In this document: positions 1 through 7,504 of the stretch, in pieces
Numbering within the stretch: position 1 is the first letter of the stretch
Layout of the letters: the number at the start of each line of letters is the position of its first letter
NCBI GenBank assembly: GCA_027460605.1
Contig: JAPZAN010000033.1
Location: 1-15,761 of the forward strand
Reading direction: 5' to 3'
Length of the DNA: 15,761 nucleotides
DNA from: Candidatus Methanoperedens sp.
Lineage (GTDB): Archaea > Halobacteriota > Methanosarcinia > Methanosarcinales > Methanoperedenaceae
Notes under the pieces: generated by a model
What the model was told of the DNA's origin: nothing
Databases searched by the model: none
What the model saw: the letters and a program-made list of their open reading frames with translations, nothing else
Made by a program: the position numbers and the translations under genes

Positions 1-571
1 AAATCACAATCATCTTATCATGATGCTGCTGCGCTGCGTCTGCATACTCTTTGACTTTATTATGATGTACTAAAGCTTCATCACGCAGGGATTGGGCTTT
101 TTCAAGTAATGATTTTAATTCAGTATTTCCTTCAAGCTGGTGTTTTCTTTTTTTCAGCTCGTCGGTCAATGTGGCGATGTTATCAACAAGTTCCCGCTCT
201 TTTGCAGGGGTCATTACCTCTGTCTGCTGCTTAAACTCAAGAGCATCGATTTGTCTTTTTAATTCTTTGAGCGAAGGCCCTTCGCCAAGATTCATGCCCT
301 TTCGAATCTTATCGAGTTCGGCGTAAATTTTATTGGCATCATCATTTAATTCATCGCGTTTGAGTTTTGCCTCGGCAACTTTTTCGTTGTTTTCATCGCG
401 AAGCTTTTTAAGTTGTTGCGCCTCGTCAATCAACTCTTTTGTGCGCTTATTTAAATCGTTTCTCTTGCTGGCGCATTTACTTGCTTCCAGATTGAATTCA
501 TTTCTTTTGTTCTTATACTCTTCCGACTTATCTTTCAAGTCCGCTTTTCTACCCTGTAACTCATTTAACAA
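1..571 (-). CDS. Archaeal coiled-coil protein, partial (3' end beyond window)
   Basis: This open frame gives 190 codons and runs off the left edge without a stop. The translation (LLNELQGRKADLKDKSEEY... to ...QQHHDKMIVI) is almost entirely charged heptad-type sequence rich in Lys, Glu, Asp, Asn and Leu, with blocks such as RNEFNLEASKCASKRNDLNKR and KRDELNDDANKIYAELDKI. That is the look of the uncharacterised archaeal coiled-coil family COG1340; function is unknown. The TTG at 571 is chosen because GGAGG (584-580) lies 8 nt upstream. In-frame alternatives are GTG at 595 and ATG at 613; the frame stays open back to about 694, but the ATG lies inside a predicted hairpin. No membrane segment or signal peptide is visible in the part present. 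Confidence 0.75.
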   Translation of the reverse strand, partial: MLNELQGRKADLKDKSEEYKNKRNEFNLEASKCASKRNDLNKRTKELIDEAQQLKKLRDENNEKVAEAKLKRDELNDDANKIYAELDKIRKGMNLGEGPSLKELKRQIDALEFKQQTEVMTPAKERELVDNIATLTDELKKRKHQLEGNTELKSLLEKAQSLRDEALVHHNKVKEYADAAQQHHDKMIVI

Positions 572-588
572 CCTATAGTCCTCCTTTT

Positions 589-661
589 CCAACACCAGTT
601 GGGGGTTATGCATTTCATAATGCACTGTACAGTCCCGGCTAACCCGGAACAGCCTTTCGGC
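589..661 (-). ncRNA. Candidate structured leader RNA upstream of coiled-coil gene
   Basis: Read on the minus strand, four short hairpins follow one another within 73 nt and end just before the GGAGG ribosome site. They are GCC-GAAA-GGC (661-652, a GNRA tetraloop), GUUCCGG-GUUAG-CCGGGAC (650-632, one G-U pair), UGCAUU-AUGA-AAUGCA (624-609) and CCAAC-UGGU-GUUGG (602-589). A GGGUUA element in hairpin 2 (645-640) is perfectly complementary to UAACCC (608-603), allowing a pseudoknot or a switch. Upstream lies a doubled CAGGGTA. No known riboswitch class is recognised, so this is a structural inference only. The same bases are formally an open reading frame, so a longer coding region is the main alternative. 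Confidence 0.35.
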
Positions 662-958
662 ATCATTTACCCTGTTATACCCTGATAGGAGATTCTAATA
701 CCATAATCATTTGATCCCAAAAACAATCCTGAAATAATTATATCTTAGACTGCTCCGATTCACTGTATAAAGAGTGAATGATTTCTCCTCATTCTATCAC
801 ATGCCTTTTAACCTTTTCGGACAAGAAATGAATTTGTAGAGTACGAAGTACAAATTTTATTTTACCTTGATTTCCCACTTAAAATCTATAATCGCAACTT
901 TCTAAATTTAAAAAATCATGTGTGTAATATCTTTTGGTTTTAAATTTCGCTTAAGTAA

Positions 959-1024
959 CTTTGCGCTCTTGGCGTGCTTTGCGAGCAGGATTTTTTCACC
1001 GCAGAGGGCGCAAAGTACGCAAAG
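959..1024. repeat. Imperfect palindrome of CGCAAAG/CGCAGAG dispersed-repeat type
   Basis: Two 25-nt arms (959-983 and 1000-1024) are reverse complements at 19 of 25 positions, separated by a 16-nt loop. Each arm is built of degenerate GCAAAG / GCAGAG words (right arm begins CGCAGAGGGCGCAAAG). Short intergenic elements of this CGCAGAG...CGCAAAG flavour recur in many environmental bacterial and archaeal genomes. Only one copy is in the window, so the dispersed nature is prior knowledge, not seen here. It lies just downstream of htpX. Confidence 0.55.
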
Positions 1025-1055
1025 GATTTTCTTAACACCAAACTTTTTTACAGTC

Positions 1056-1073
1056 CCAAAAATCAAAAAAAAA
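1056..1073 (-). terminator. Oligo-T terminator after htpX
   Basis: Directly after the TAA of htpX the minus strand reads a run of nine T, then GA, then five T (plus-strand A runs at 1058-1073). T-rich tracts without a hairpin are the usual archaeal intrinsic terminator. The position exactly at the operon end supports it. Confidence 0.5.
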
Positions 1074-2042
1074 TTAATACGCGGACATCCCCTGGAGAGA
1101 GGACAGCCGCTGGATGCGTTTTAGCATGTTGGGATGAGTGCTCAGTATTTCCATTATCTTATCAGTAGTTTTTACTTTAATTGGCTTTGTCTGAAGCGCC
1201 ATCAATTCATTCATGTCGATTGTACCGCTTCCGTCAAGGTCAATCTGGGACAATTCCCTGATTTCACTCCCGGCGCGCGAAGGGTCGGTTGCGAAAAACG
1301 CCTTCATGCCTTCGACCTTTTTTATTGAATCCTTTGACACTCTTGCACTGCCATAGACGAGTTTGTAAAGAGCTGAAGCAAGATAATGCGGCTGGTTTCC
1401 AAGCCTGACCGAACCCTCATCCGCATAATATTCCCTGATTCTCGAAACGTAAAGCACAAGGAGATTTGTTATCAAATATACTACGAATGCCACGATTCCG
1501 ATAAGGATATTGTTCCCGCGGTCCCTGCCGCCTGAGAATAACTGGTTCCACGCAAGATACCAGCATATCATGGGAATCACGCTTATCATCGTTATGACTA
1601 CCACGTCCTTGTGTTTCAGATGGGATATCTCATGACCAAGAACAGCCCTCAGTTCCTTTTCAGTGAGAAGGTTCATTATGCCTTCCGTGACGCACACGCG
1701 CCCGTCGCTTGCCCATCTTCCGAATGCGAAAGCATTGGGTATTGGTATCCTGGCAATGCCTACTCTGGGTTTTGGTATCCCTGCATCCCTTGCAAGTTCC
1801 GTCACCATCCTGTGAAGCGCCGGTTGTTCCTGTTCGCTGACGTAATGCACTCCCATAGACCATTCGACCATTTTCGGACCAATCATGTACTGGATGAACA
1901 TCATAGCCGATGCCAGAATTCCATAGAAGTATAAATTATTAAGGCCGCTTAGCCCCATCAGATTCACTGCAACTACAACGAGGCCGTACACTATGGAAAA
2001 CAATACAGCCATTATCAGATACAATCTTAATTTAAGCCACAT
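1074..2042 (-). CDS. htpX: HtpX-type membrane zinc metalloprotease with EF-hand loop
   Basis: M48-family membrane protease expected to degrade misfolded or damaged membrane proteins. The zinc site is HEISH (residues 137-141 from the chosen start) with the third ligand Glu in REYYADE about 63 residues on. Hydrophobic segments lie near residues 7-29 and 37-55 before the active site and near 147-167 and 179-200 around it, the usual HtpX topology. Unusually, a perfect 12-residue EF-hand loop (DLDGSGTIDMNE) follows at about residues 268-279, before the conserved STHPNMLKRI tail. The ATG at 2042 is preferred to the TTG at 2051 because GGTGA (2056-2052) overlaps the TTG but sits 9 nt before the ATG. 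It is the last gene of the minus-strand operon, 30-40 nt after another metalloprotease. HtpX assignment is confident; calcium binding is inferred. Confidence 0.92.
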   Translation of the reverse strand: MWLKLRLYLIMAVLFSIVYGLVVVAVNLMGLSGLNNLYFYGILASAMMFIQYMIGPKMVEWSMGVHYVSEQEQPALHRMVTELARDAGIPKPRVGIARIPIPNAFAFGRWASDGRVCVTEGIMNLLTEKELRAVLGHEISHLKHKDVVVITMISVIPMICWYLAWNQLFSGGRDRGNNILIGIVAFVVYLITNLLVLYVSRIREYYADEGSVRLGNQPHYLASALYKLVYGSARVSKDSIKKVEGMKAFFATDPSRAGSEIRELSQIDLDGSGTIDMNELMALQTKPIKVKTTDKIMEILSTHPNMLKRIQRLSSLQGMSAY

Positions 2043-2050
2043 ATTTTTCA

Positions 2051-2056
2051 ATCACC
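2051..2056 (-). promoter_or_regulatory. Shine-Dalgarno site of htpX
   Basis: GGTGAT on the minus strand matches the 3' end of archaeal 16S rRNA. It overlaps the upstream TTG candidate and lies 8-9 nt before the ATG at 2042, so it decides the start in favour of the ATG. An A/T stretch (TTATTTAAAG) just upstream could be a TATA box for htpX alone. Confidence 0.6.
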
Positions 2057-2081
2057 TTTTTATTCTCTTTAAATAAGTAAC

Positions 2082-2762
2082 TTAGATAAATACTTTATCA
2101 ACCTTATTGCGCGCTGACGAAAGCGCAGCACTCCCTGCTATTTCCGCAGCAAAGCGGTCAGCCCTTTGTTCAAGTTCGGATTCAGATGATGATGAAAAGG
2201 TCATTAATGCAAGCTGTTTCAGGTATGGCGTTTGTGTATTCTGGCGAATGTGCCATGCTTCATGCGCCAGTACAGCCTTCAACTCATTATCATCCATCAT
2301 CTCAAGAAGCCCAATCGATACGAAAATCGACCGCCCGGCTGCAAAAGCCCTGGGTATTGCAGAATCGAAATAATAGACTCTGGCGGTTACAAGCCCATCT
2401 ACAAAATCCTGCACCCATTCCATTATGCTGCCAGCCGGCTTTGCATGAAGGCGCTTAATCAATATCCTGTCATAGTACCGCAGAACCCCGAATATTAATA
2501 CTGTGGAAATTATGACATAAGCCGTATAGATATAAAGGGTGAGCATTTCATCGCATTTCATCAGGTAAAATGTCGCAACTACCGCAAGTAAGCTCAGTAT
2601 CTGGGCTGAAACAAATGTCATGAGCTTCTGTTTCGGTCTTTTGAGCATAAGGCTCGCTGCAACCAGAGAGATTGAAATAACAACCAAAAGCGCAACGAAA
2701 GGAGCAAAATCCGATAGCTTCAGGCAAAGCCCGATGCAGTTAAATTCACCTGATATATTCAT
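2082..2762 (-). CDS. Membrane-anchored M48/M56-type zinc metalloprotease
   Basis: A 226-residue protein with three N-terminal membrane helices (about 20-40, 47-68, 74-97) followed by a cytoplasmic-type metalloprotease domain. Zinc ligands are visible as HEAWH (167-171) and the downstream EQRAD (198-202). The segment FDSAIPRAFAAGRSIFVSIGLLEMM corresponds to the substrate strand and lead-in of M48 domains. It starts inside the stop codon of the BlaI-like repressor gene (ATGA overlap at 2759-2762), so the two are translationally coupled. Repressor plus membrane metalloprotease is the layout of the BlaI-BlaR1/MecI-MecR1 systems, where the protease inactivates the repressor; here there is no penicillin-sensor domain, so the signal is unknown. 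The protein is shorter than HtpX and lacks the C-terminal helices. Confidence 0.85.
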   Translation of the reverse strand: MNISGEFNCIGLCLKLSDFAPFVALLVVISISLVAASLMLKRPKQKLMTFVSAQILSLLAVVATFYLMKCDEMLTLYIYTAYVIISTVLIFGVLRYYDRILIKRLHAKPAGSIMEWVQDFVDGLVTARVYYFDSAIPRAFAAGRSIFVSIGLLEMMDDNELKAVLAHEAWHIRQNTQTPYLKQLALMTFSSSSESELEQRADRFAAEIAGSAALSSARNKVDKVFI

Positions 2763-3118
2763 TTTTTATCACTGTATTTTGAGAAATTCTCACGCGCAAG
2801 GGGCCCGAAAGCGTCCACAAGGCTGTCCAGTATCTTGGTAGTTATTTCAGTAGCAGCCTCTTCCTCTGAAAAAGTGGGTTCGTACACATACCTTACCCTG
2901 CCGTTCACACTCTCCGTACGCCGTGTCGTATATCCTGCCTTGACCAGCCTGTCAAGCGTTCCCGCAACACTTGTCAGAGGGACGTTTGTTTTTTCTGTAA
3001 GCTCTGAAGTGGTCATTTCGCCTTCACTCCATAAAGCCCGAAGTATTGCCGCTTCAATCGGACTGAAGAATTTGGTGAGTCCATCATTTGAAATGTTTAT
3101 CTGATCAAGCTTAACCAT
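2759..3118 (-). CDS. BlaI/MecI-like winged-helix repressor
   Basis: A 119-residue DNA-binding protein. Residues about 17-82 form a winged helix: FFSPIEAAILRALW, then EMTTSELTEKT, the recognition helix PLTSVAGTLDRLVKAGY and a basic wing TRRTESVNGRVRYVYEP. This is the BlaI/MecI/CopY pattern, ending in a helical tail (residues 84-115) that dimerises in that family. The ATG at 3118 is preferred; a start at 3199 would overlap arfC and add an unlikely 27 residues. It lies 25 nt after arfC, and its stop overlaps the protease start. Known relatives repress their own operon and are cut by the partner protease; that this one does so is inference. Confidence 0.83.
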   Translation of the reverse strand: MVKLDQINISNDGLTKFFSPIEAAILRALWSEGEMTTSELTEKTNVPLTSVAGTLDRLVKAGYTTRRTESVNGRVRYVYEPTFSEEEAATEITTKILDSLVDAFGPLARENFSKYSDKK

Positions 3119-3143
3119 GGGTTTACAATTAACGTAAAGGATA

Positions 3144-3863
3144 TTAAAGATTGCGGATATCTTTTTGACTCTTGACCTTCCATCTAATAAGTACGCCATC
3201 TTCCAATCTCTCGCATGAGATGAGCGAAAGTTTACAAAAATCGCTTATGAATCCTTCGCCGTCCACAAGCGTTGGCGCATCTGCCCCCCCGATTATGATG
3301 TTGCCCACAAAAGTATAAATCTCATCCACAAGCCCGGCTGAAATCAGCCCCCAGTTCAATGTTGCTCCGCCTTCAACCATCAGGCGGTTGATGCCGCGTG
3401 CCTTTAAATCGCAAAGGAGCTTTTCAAGGTCAACGCTTTTTTCGCCGGAAATAATAATTTCAGCATGTTCTGAAAGCTGCCTTACTTTTTCCTCAGGCGC
3501 ATTTTCCGTTACGGCAATTATCCTTTTCCCCACACCTTTTTTGAAAATATCAGCATATATGGGCGTTCTTGCTAAGCTGTCCACCACAATTCTTACAGGA
3601 TTCTCATCACGACCCTCTGTGCGCCGCTTTTCCCTGCGTTCTTTTGATTTTACGGTGAGGCTCGGGTTGTCTGAAAGCACGGTTCCTATTCCCACCATCA
3701 CGGCATCCGATGACGCCCTCAGTTCATCCATGCGGTCAAAATCAAGGCTTCCTGAAATCCGGGTCTGCTTTCGCTCTATCGTTGCGATTTTCCCGTCCGC
3801 GCTCATGGCAGCGTTGATGAATACGAAGGGTCTTGCTGATTTATCAGAAGTATTTTCATTCAT
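3144..3863 (-). CDS. arfC: 2,5-diamino-6-ribosylamino-pyrimidinone 5'-phosphate reductase (riboflavin pathway)
   Basis: NADPH-dependent reductase that turns the ribosylamino side chain into ribitylamino at the second step of archaeal riboflavin and F420 precursor synthesis, homologous to the C-terminal half of bacterial RibD. Visible family motifs are NAAMSADGKIA (17-27), GIGTVLSDNPSLT (58-70), VDS (94-96), MVEGGATLNW (162-171) and the FVGNIIIGGADAPT strand (185-198). The length of 239 residues is slightly above the archaeal norm because of a charged insert near 72-86 (KSKERREKRRTEG). The ATG at 3863 is chosen over a TTG at 3872 because it overlaps the upstream stop as ATGA. A riboflavin gene translated directly behind a nuclease gene is odd and suggests the restriction-like pair inserted in front of it. 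Confidence 0.93.
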   Translation of the reverse strand: MNENTSDKSARPFVFINAAMSADGKIATIERKQTRISGSLDFDRMDELRASSDAVMVGIGTVLSDNPSLTVKSKERREKRRTEGRDENPVRIVVDSLARTPIYADIFKKGVGKRIIAVTENAPEEKVRQLSEHAEIIISGEKSVDLEKLLCDLKARGINRLMVEGGATLNWGLISAGLVDEIYTFVGNIIIGGADAPTLVDGEGFISDFCKLSLISCERLEDGVLIRWKVKSQKDIRNL

Positions 3864-4507
3864 GTGAAACAAAAAAATAAATGATGGACGTCTATAGGGG
3901 AAATCCCTGTAATTCTTTTGTGGGTAGATTCGTAATGTTCCTTAAAGCCATTGATGGGATTTGAAATTTTCATTTTAGAACTATTTGACAGCTTATCAAC
4001 TCTATTTTTTAATTCATTTATGATTTTCAATCTATCTCCAGTTATTATATAACCAATCATCGCTCCAGTAGGGCACTTATAACTATAATCACCAGAAATA
4101 TATCGACTGATTCCTTCATCGATATAATATTCATATCTATGATTCTTATCTTCCAATATTTTACATTCAGCACCAAAATAAATTTCTGACTCCCAACCAC
4201 GAAAACAAAGATCTATTGTTGGGGTCTTGCCTCTGCCATGCACCTTTTTTCCATGCGATTTTTCATGGACAGGCACGAGTGACTTAGTACCTTTATCAAA
4301 CCAAACCATTTGCAGATAATAATATAGCTCTTCAGTAATTTCAGTCTCGATTTTATTTGGGGTTACCTTTCCACTGGCACGTAATTCTTTAAAGGCTTCA
4401 CAAAACATTCCCAAAAGACTCATAATTCCTGGTAATTTAAGGTTTTTAACCAAATCCACTGTCGAACCAGAACTAATCTGTTGATTGGAATTGTCGATAA
4501 GCCTCAA
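3860..4507 (-). CDS. PD-(D/E)XK-fold nuclease, probable restriction subunit
   Basis: A 215-residue protein with no family name I can recall. The catalytic pattern of PD-(D/E)XK nucleases is visible: acidic helix NKIETEITEELYYYL (51-65), TPTIDL with Asp99, then FGAECK with Glu114 and Lys116, giving D-x14-E-x-K on adjacent strands. The following EGISRYISGDYSYKCPTGAMIGYIITGD matches the supporting helix and core strand of such folds. The likely start is a TTG at 4507 directly after the TAA of the methyltransferase gene; the first ATG (4423) would remove 28 residues but leave the catalytic core. Base composition is AT-rich like the methyltransferase and unlike arfC. Its role as the endonuclease of the pair is inferred from motif and coupling. 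Confidence 0.72.
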   Translation of the reverse strand: MRLIDNSNQQISSGSTVDLVKNLKLPGIMSLLGMFCEAFKELRASGKVTPNKIETEITEELYYYLQMVWFDKGTKSLVPVHEKSHGKKVHGRGKTPTIDLCFRGWESEIYFGAECKILEDKNHRYEYYIDEGISRYISGDYSYKCPTGAMIGYIITGDRLKIINELKNRVDKLSNSSKMKISNPINGFKEHYESTHKRITGISPIDVHHLFFCFT

Positions 4508-7504
4508 TTAGAAACCCCCAGAAGAGGACATTATATCTTTATAGGTATCATCTGCATCGCGCAAAGCAGCAGATTTTGTCCAAAATCTCATCTGGTTTGG
4601 TTTTACGATAAATAGGGTGTTACCTGAATACCTGCGAAGGTTTCTCCTTATGTAAATGCTTTGGGATATTTCTTCAGTTAATTGTTTATCTAAATCAGTA
4701 AGTACTTTGTTTAATTCTCCATCCAGGATGTTTAGTAGTTCAAAGTTCTCAGATTTATCTGCAAGTCTTGCCGATATAACTTTGAGGGGACCTTCACCAT
4801 CGTAAATTGTTCCCACAAAAAATTTATTTGGATTTGAAAATGAGTCATTTAATACAGTACAAAAGGTGTTCAGATAATCTCTTAAATTATTCCTTTTTAC
4901 AGGTTTAACTGCACTGGATTCATTTTTCGCCCTATAATAGTCTAAAGTAAAGTTTATGGTGTCATTAATCTGTATTATCTCGGATTCATCCAAATGATAC
5001 AATTTTGTCGCAAGTTGATTTACAATAGTATCAGCTTCTGGATTTTCTGAAATTTCTTTAAGAAAATCGTAGTCAATCTCCTTTAACTCAAGAATATCAT
5101 CGGGCATTGGAAGATTTAAAATCTCTTCTTTTTCAAAAGAATCACGTTCCACTAACCAGCTACGGCTAGTTAACATTTCATAATATAATGCAATATTTGT
5201 ATTTATTGCCAAGCAACAAGCTGCTAATTGATTTAAATCACTTTCTTGGCAATTAATTCCAAGAATAGAATGCCTGAAAACTGCATCTTTCCTCAAAAGT
5301 GCCGCAACCATACCCACAGATATTTTGGGACTTTGTTTTATCAGTAAATGGGGCCCCTTAAACACCTTTCTCTTCGTTTTTGCACTCCTATATAAACGTT
5401 CTTTTTTAAAAGATGGTAACGAATCTTCATCAATTGTAAACCTTTTTAAATAATCTACTTCTACATTCGGTTTTCCAATTAATTCCGGTACTTCATGTTT
5501 CTTATTCTCCTCATCACCTTCGATATAACCCTCTCCATGTATCCACCCCTTCTCTTTGCATATTTCCTCTAAAGTAGGGAGTTTTAAAAACCTCTTTATT
5601 AATTCATAATCTCTTGGATTTCCCCACATAGCGACTTTCCATATTATATCATTTTCAATAGCCTCATATTTTGGTATATGAGCAATGTCCTGTGGTTCAA
5701 TAATAAAAAGCCAATCATCCTGTGGAGAGAAACTTGGCTTTGGAGAGCAATAGAGAATATTCTGTGTATCTTTTTTCTCTGGTGAAAAAATAACAGCCGC
5801 TGGGGGTCCAACAGCTTCTGAAAATAGAATATGTCTTAACGATGAAAAGTTAATAATAGTCTTAATATTGAATGATGAAAAAAATTGTTCTCTAAATTTT
5901 CTGTTTGTATTAGAACGATTAAAGAGAAGACTTTTACTGGATACTAACATACATATTTCGCCATCGGATTTACATAAGTCAGAAACGCGCCATAAAAATG
6001 CTTGGCAAAATTGATTGTCTCCAACACTTCTGCCTTGGGTGGTGAGATAATCACGGGCTGAGGCAGGTAATTTACTCACCCAGGGTGGATTACCTATTAT
6101 AATATCATATTTTTTCTTCACAAATGGCGCATCTTTTTCAAAGAAATCTGATTTAAAGAGATTTTCGCCAATAATCGGGTCAAATCGTACTTTATTCCAA
6201 ATATACCGCGGCTCCAAATAATCACACATTGTAAGATATAGACTTAAGGCGGCTATTCGAATTGCATTGTTGTTTATATCGACACCAAAAATATTCTCCT
6301 TAAGAATCCGTTTCAAATCTGATATTGATGGAGATTTTTCAGGATTTGCCTGCATCCATCGGCTTATAAGCCTGCGATACGATTCGACTAAGAAAACTCC
6401 TGAACCACAAGACGGATCGAGTACCTTTAAGTCAGTATTTCTTCCTTCCCATGGAAGTATCTGGTCCATTAGAAAAGTTACAAGATGATAAGGTGTGTAG
6501 TGTGTTCCCTTCTTTTTTAATTTATCCTCATTTTCTTCAGAGCGGACAAATCTTTGGTAAATATTACTTATAAGCTCAATCGGAATCACATCAAAAGAGT
6601 ATAATGGCCATAGAGTCATTTGTTTTTGTTCAAGATACATATCTCCTTTGAGCATTTTTTTCAATAAATTGAGGTGCTCCTGAGAAACAGTACCTATTTC
6701 ATCTAATGTAAAAACGTCTCCATTAAATTTATTATTTAAATATTGAAATAGCTCCTCTGTTTTATCTTTATTGGATAGCAAATCGGTAAAGCTTTTTGCA
6801 CCCGGTAAATAATTTTCAAAAAACCCTTTGGGGAATACAATGTAACCATCTTTATCTTTTCTATCCTCAAGATACTTTATAAAAATTGAGCGGGTCAGTA
6901 GATTATGGACAACTTCTGGGCGCATACCCTCTGCAATCAATTTATTTCTCATATATTCTAAGTTATCCAATAAAGTTTGATACACCCTTTCCTTATTGTG
7001 GAAATACTCACTGTATTTTTGCCAATAACTACCCGTTAAAAGTTCAGAGCTACGATATCTATTAAGTTTTTCTAATTCCCTTTTCGCTTTAATAAAAAGA
7101 TTTAATTCTTCAATAAATCCAGCATGATAATCCAAGAGTCCATTATCTGATAATCTTGGTTTTTCGTAGGAATTATATATAAGAACAACACCCGGAAGTA
7201 TCACAAAAAGAAGGGGAGCTTGCCCCAGATTCCAAGCTAATTTATGCAACTCTGCAATCTTATTATGATCCCTGGATTCCAGTTTATAAAAATATATAAG
7301 TGGTATATTTTGTCCAGTTTCTGATTTAAAAAAGAAAACGGCATCTGCACCAAGTTTTTCTTTGGCCTGTCTAAAAATATATTTTTGATTTTCCCCCTCA
7401 GCATCCAAATCCGAAATAATTAAGCCATTTTTTTGTGTATAATCCAATCGTGAACAAAGATCAGTAAAAGTTTCATCTGTCTTCTTTTCTGTTTTTACAT
7501 TCAT
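4508..7504 (-). CDS. Large N6-adenine DNA methyltransferase (Eco57I-like, R-M system)
   Basis: A 998-residue DNA methyltransferase. A helical region ending YSFDVIPIELISNIYQRFV (302-320) and GTHYTP (333-338) precedes the catalytic domain, as in type I and type IIG enzymes. SAM motif I is VLDPSCGSGVFL (361-372), motif II is FGVDIN (406-411), and catalytic motif IV is NPPW (472-475), typical of N6-adenine methylation. Residues about 620-998 would hold target recognition and coupling regions. The N-terminal 1-130 (DAVFFFK...PLIYFYK...PLLFVILPGVVLIYNSY) resembles nuclease-like N-terminal domains but shows no clear E-x-K, so it may be non-catalytic. GAGGGG precedes the ATG. Strongly AT-rich against neighbours, suggesting acquisition. 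It is the first gene of the minus-strand operon; BREX or DISARM membership is not supported because no other such genes are present. Confidence 0.88.
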   Translation of the reverse strand: MNVKTEKKTDETFTDLCSRLDYTQKNGLIISDLDAEGENQKYIFRQAKEKLGADAVFFFKSETGQNIPLIYFYKLESRDHNKIAELHKLAWNLGQAPLLFVILPGVVLIYNSYEKPRLSDNGLLDYHAGFIEELNLFIKAKRELEKLNRYRSSELLTGSYWQKYSEYFHNKERVYQTLLDNLEYMRNKLIAEGMRPEVVHNLLTRSIFIKYLEDRKDKDGYIVFPKGFFENYLPGAKSFTDLLSNKDKTEELFQYLNNKFNGDVFTLDEIGTVSQEHLNLLKKMLKGDMYLEQKQMTLWPLYSFDVIPIELISNIYQRFVRSEENEDKLKKKGTHYTPYHLVTFLMDQILPWEGRNTDLKVLDPSCGSGVFLVESYRRLISRWMQANPEKSPSISDLKRILKENIFGVDINNNAIRIAALSLYLTMCDYLEPRYIWNKVRFDPIIGENLFKSDFFEKDAPFVKKKYDIIIGNPPWVSKLPASARDYLTTQGRSVGDNQFCQAFLWRVSDLCKSDGEICMLVSSKSLLFNRSNTNRKFREQFFSSFNIKTIINFSSLRHILFSEAVGPPAAVIFSPEKKDTQNILYCSPKPSFSPQDDWLFIIEPQDIAHIPKYEAIENDIIWKVAMWGNPRDYELIKRFLKLPTLEEICKEKGWIHGEGYIEGDEENKKHEVPELIGKPNVEVDYLKRFTIDEDSLPSFKKERLYRSAKTKRKVFKGPHLLIKQSPKISVGMVAALLRKDAVFRHSILGINCQESDLNQLAACCLAINTNIALYYEMLTSRSWLVERDSFEKEEILNLPMPDDILELKEIDYDFLKEISENPEADTIVNQLATKLYHLDESEIIQINDTINFTLDYYRAKNESSAVKPVKRNNLRDYLNTFCTVLNDSFSNPNKFFVGTIYDGEGPLKVISARLADKSENFELLNILDGELNKVLTDLDKQLTEEISQSIYIRRNLRRYSGNTLFIVKPNQMRFWTKSAALRDADDTYKDIMSSSGGF

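Larger units (their letters stand above)
572..1073. other. Gene-free spacer with several dyads
   Basis: About 500 bases without a convincing gene; the short open frames in it have no family resemblance and no ribosome site. Besides the structured leader (589-661) it holds ATTCACT/AGTGAAT (758-764 and 773-779) around a TATAAAG, a perfect 8-bp dyad AATTTGTA/TACAAATT (831-838 and 849-856) followed by TTATTTT, the CGCAAAG-type palindrome (959-1024), and the T-rich end of the htpX transcript on the minus strand. Confidence 0.6.

Noticed and set aside
333..578. Ser/Leu/Phe-rich plus-strand ORF
   Set aside because: It is the antisense reading of the Lys/Glu-rich coiled-coil gene.
918..1168. Two overlapping plus-strand ORFs of 64-68 codons
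   Set aside because: They run across the palindromic repeat, the terminator and the htpX end, with no ribosome site or family resemblance.
3388..3867. 159-codon plus-strand ORF
   Set aside because: It lies fully antisense to arfC, whose motifs are clear.
4508..7504. BREX (PglX) or DISARM methyltransferase
   Set aside because: No other component of either system (helicase, phosphatase, Lon-like protease, SNF2) is present nearby.
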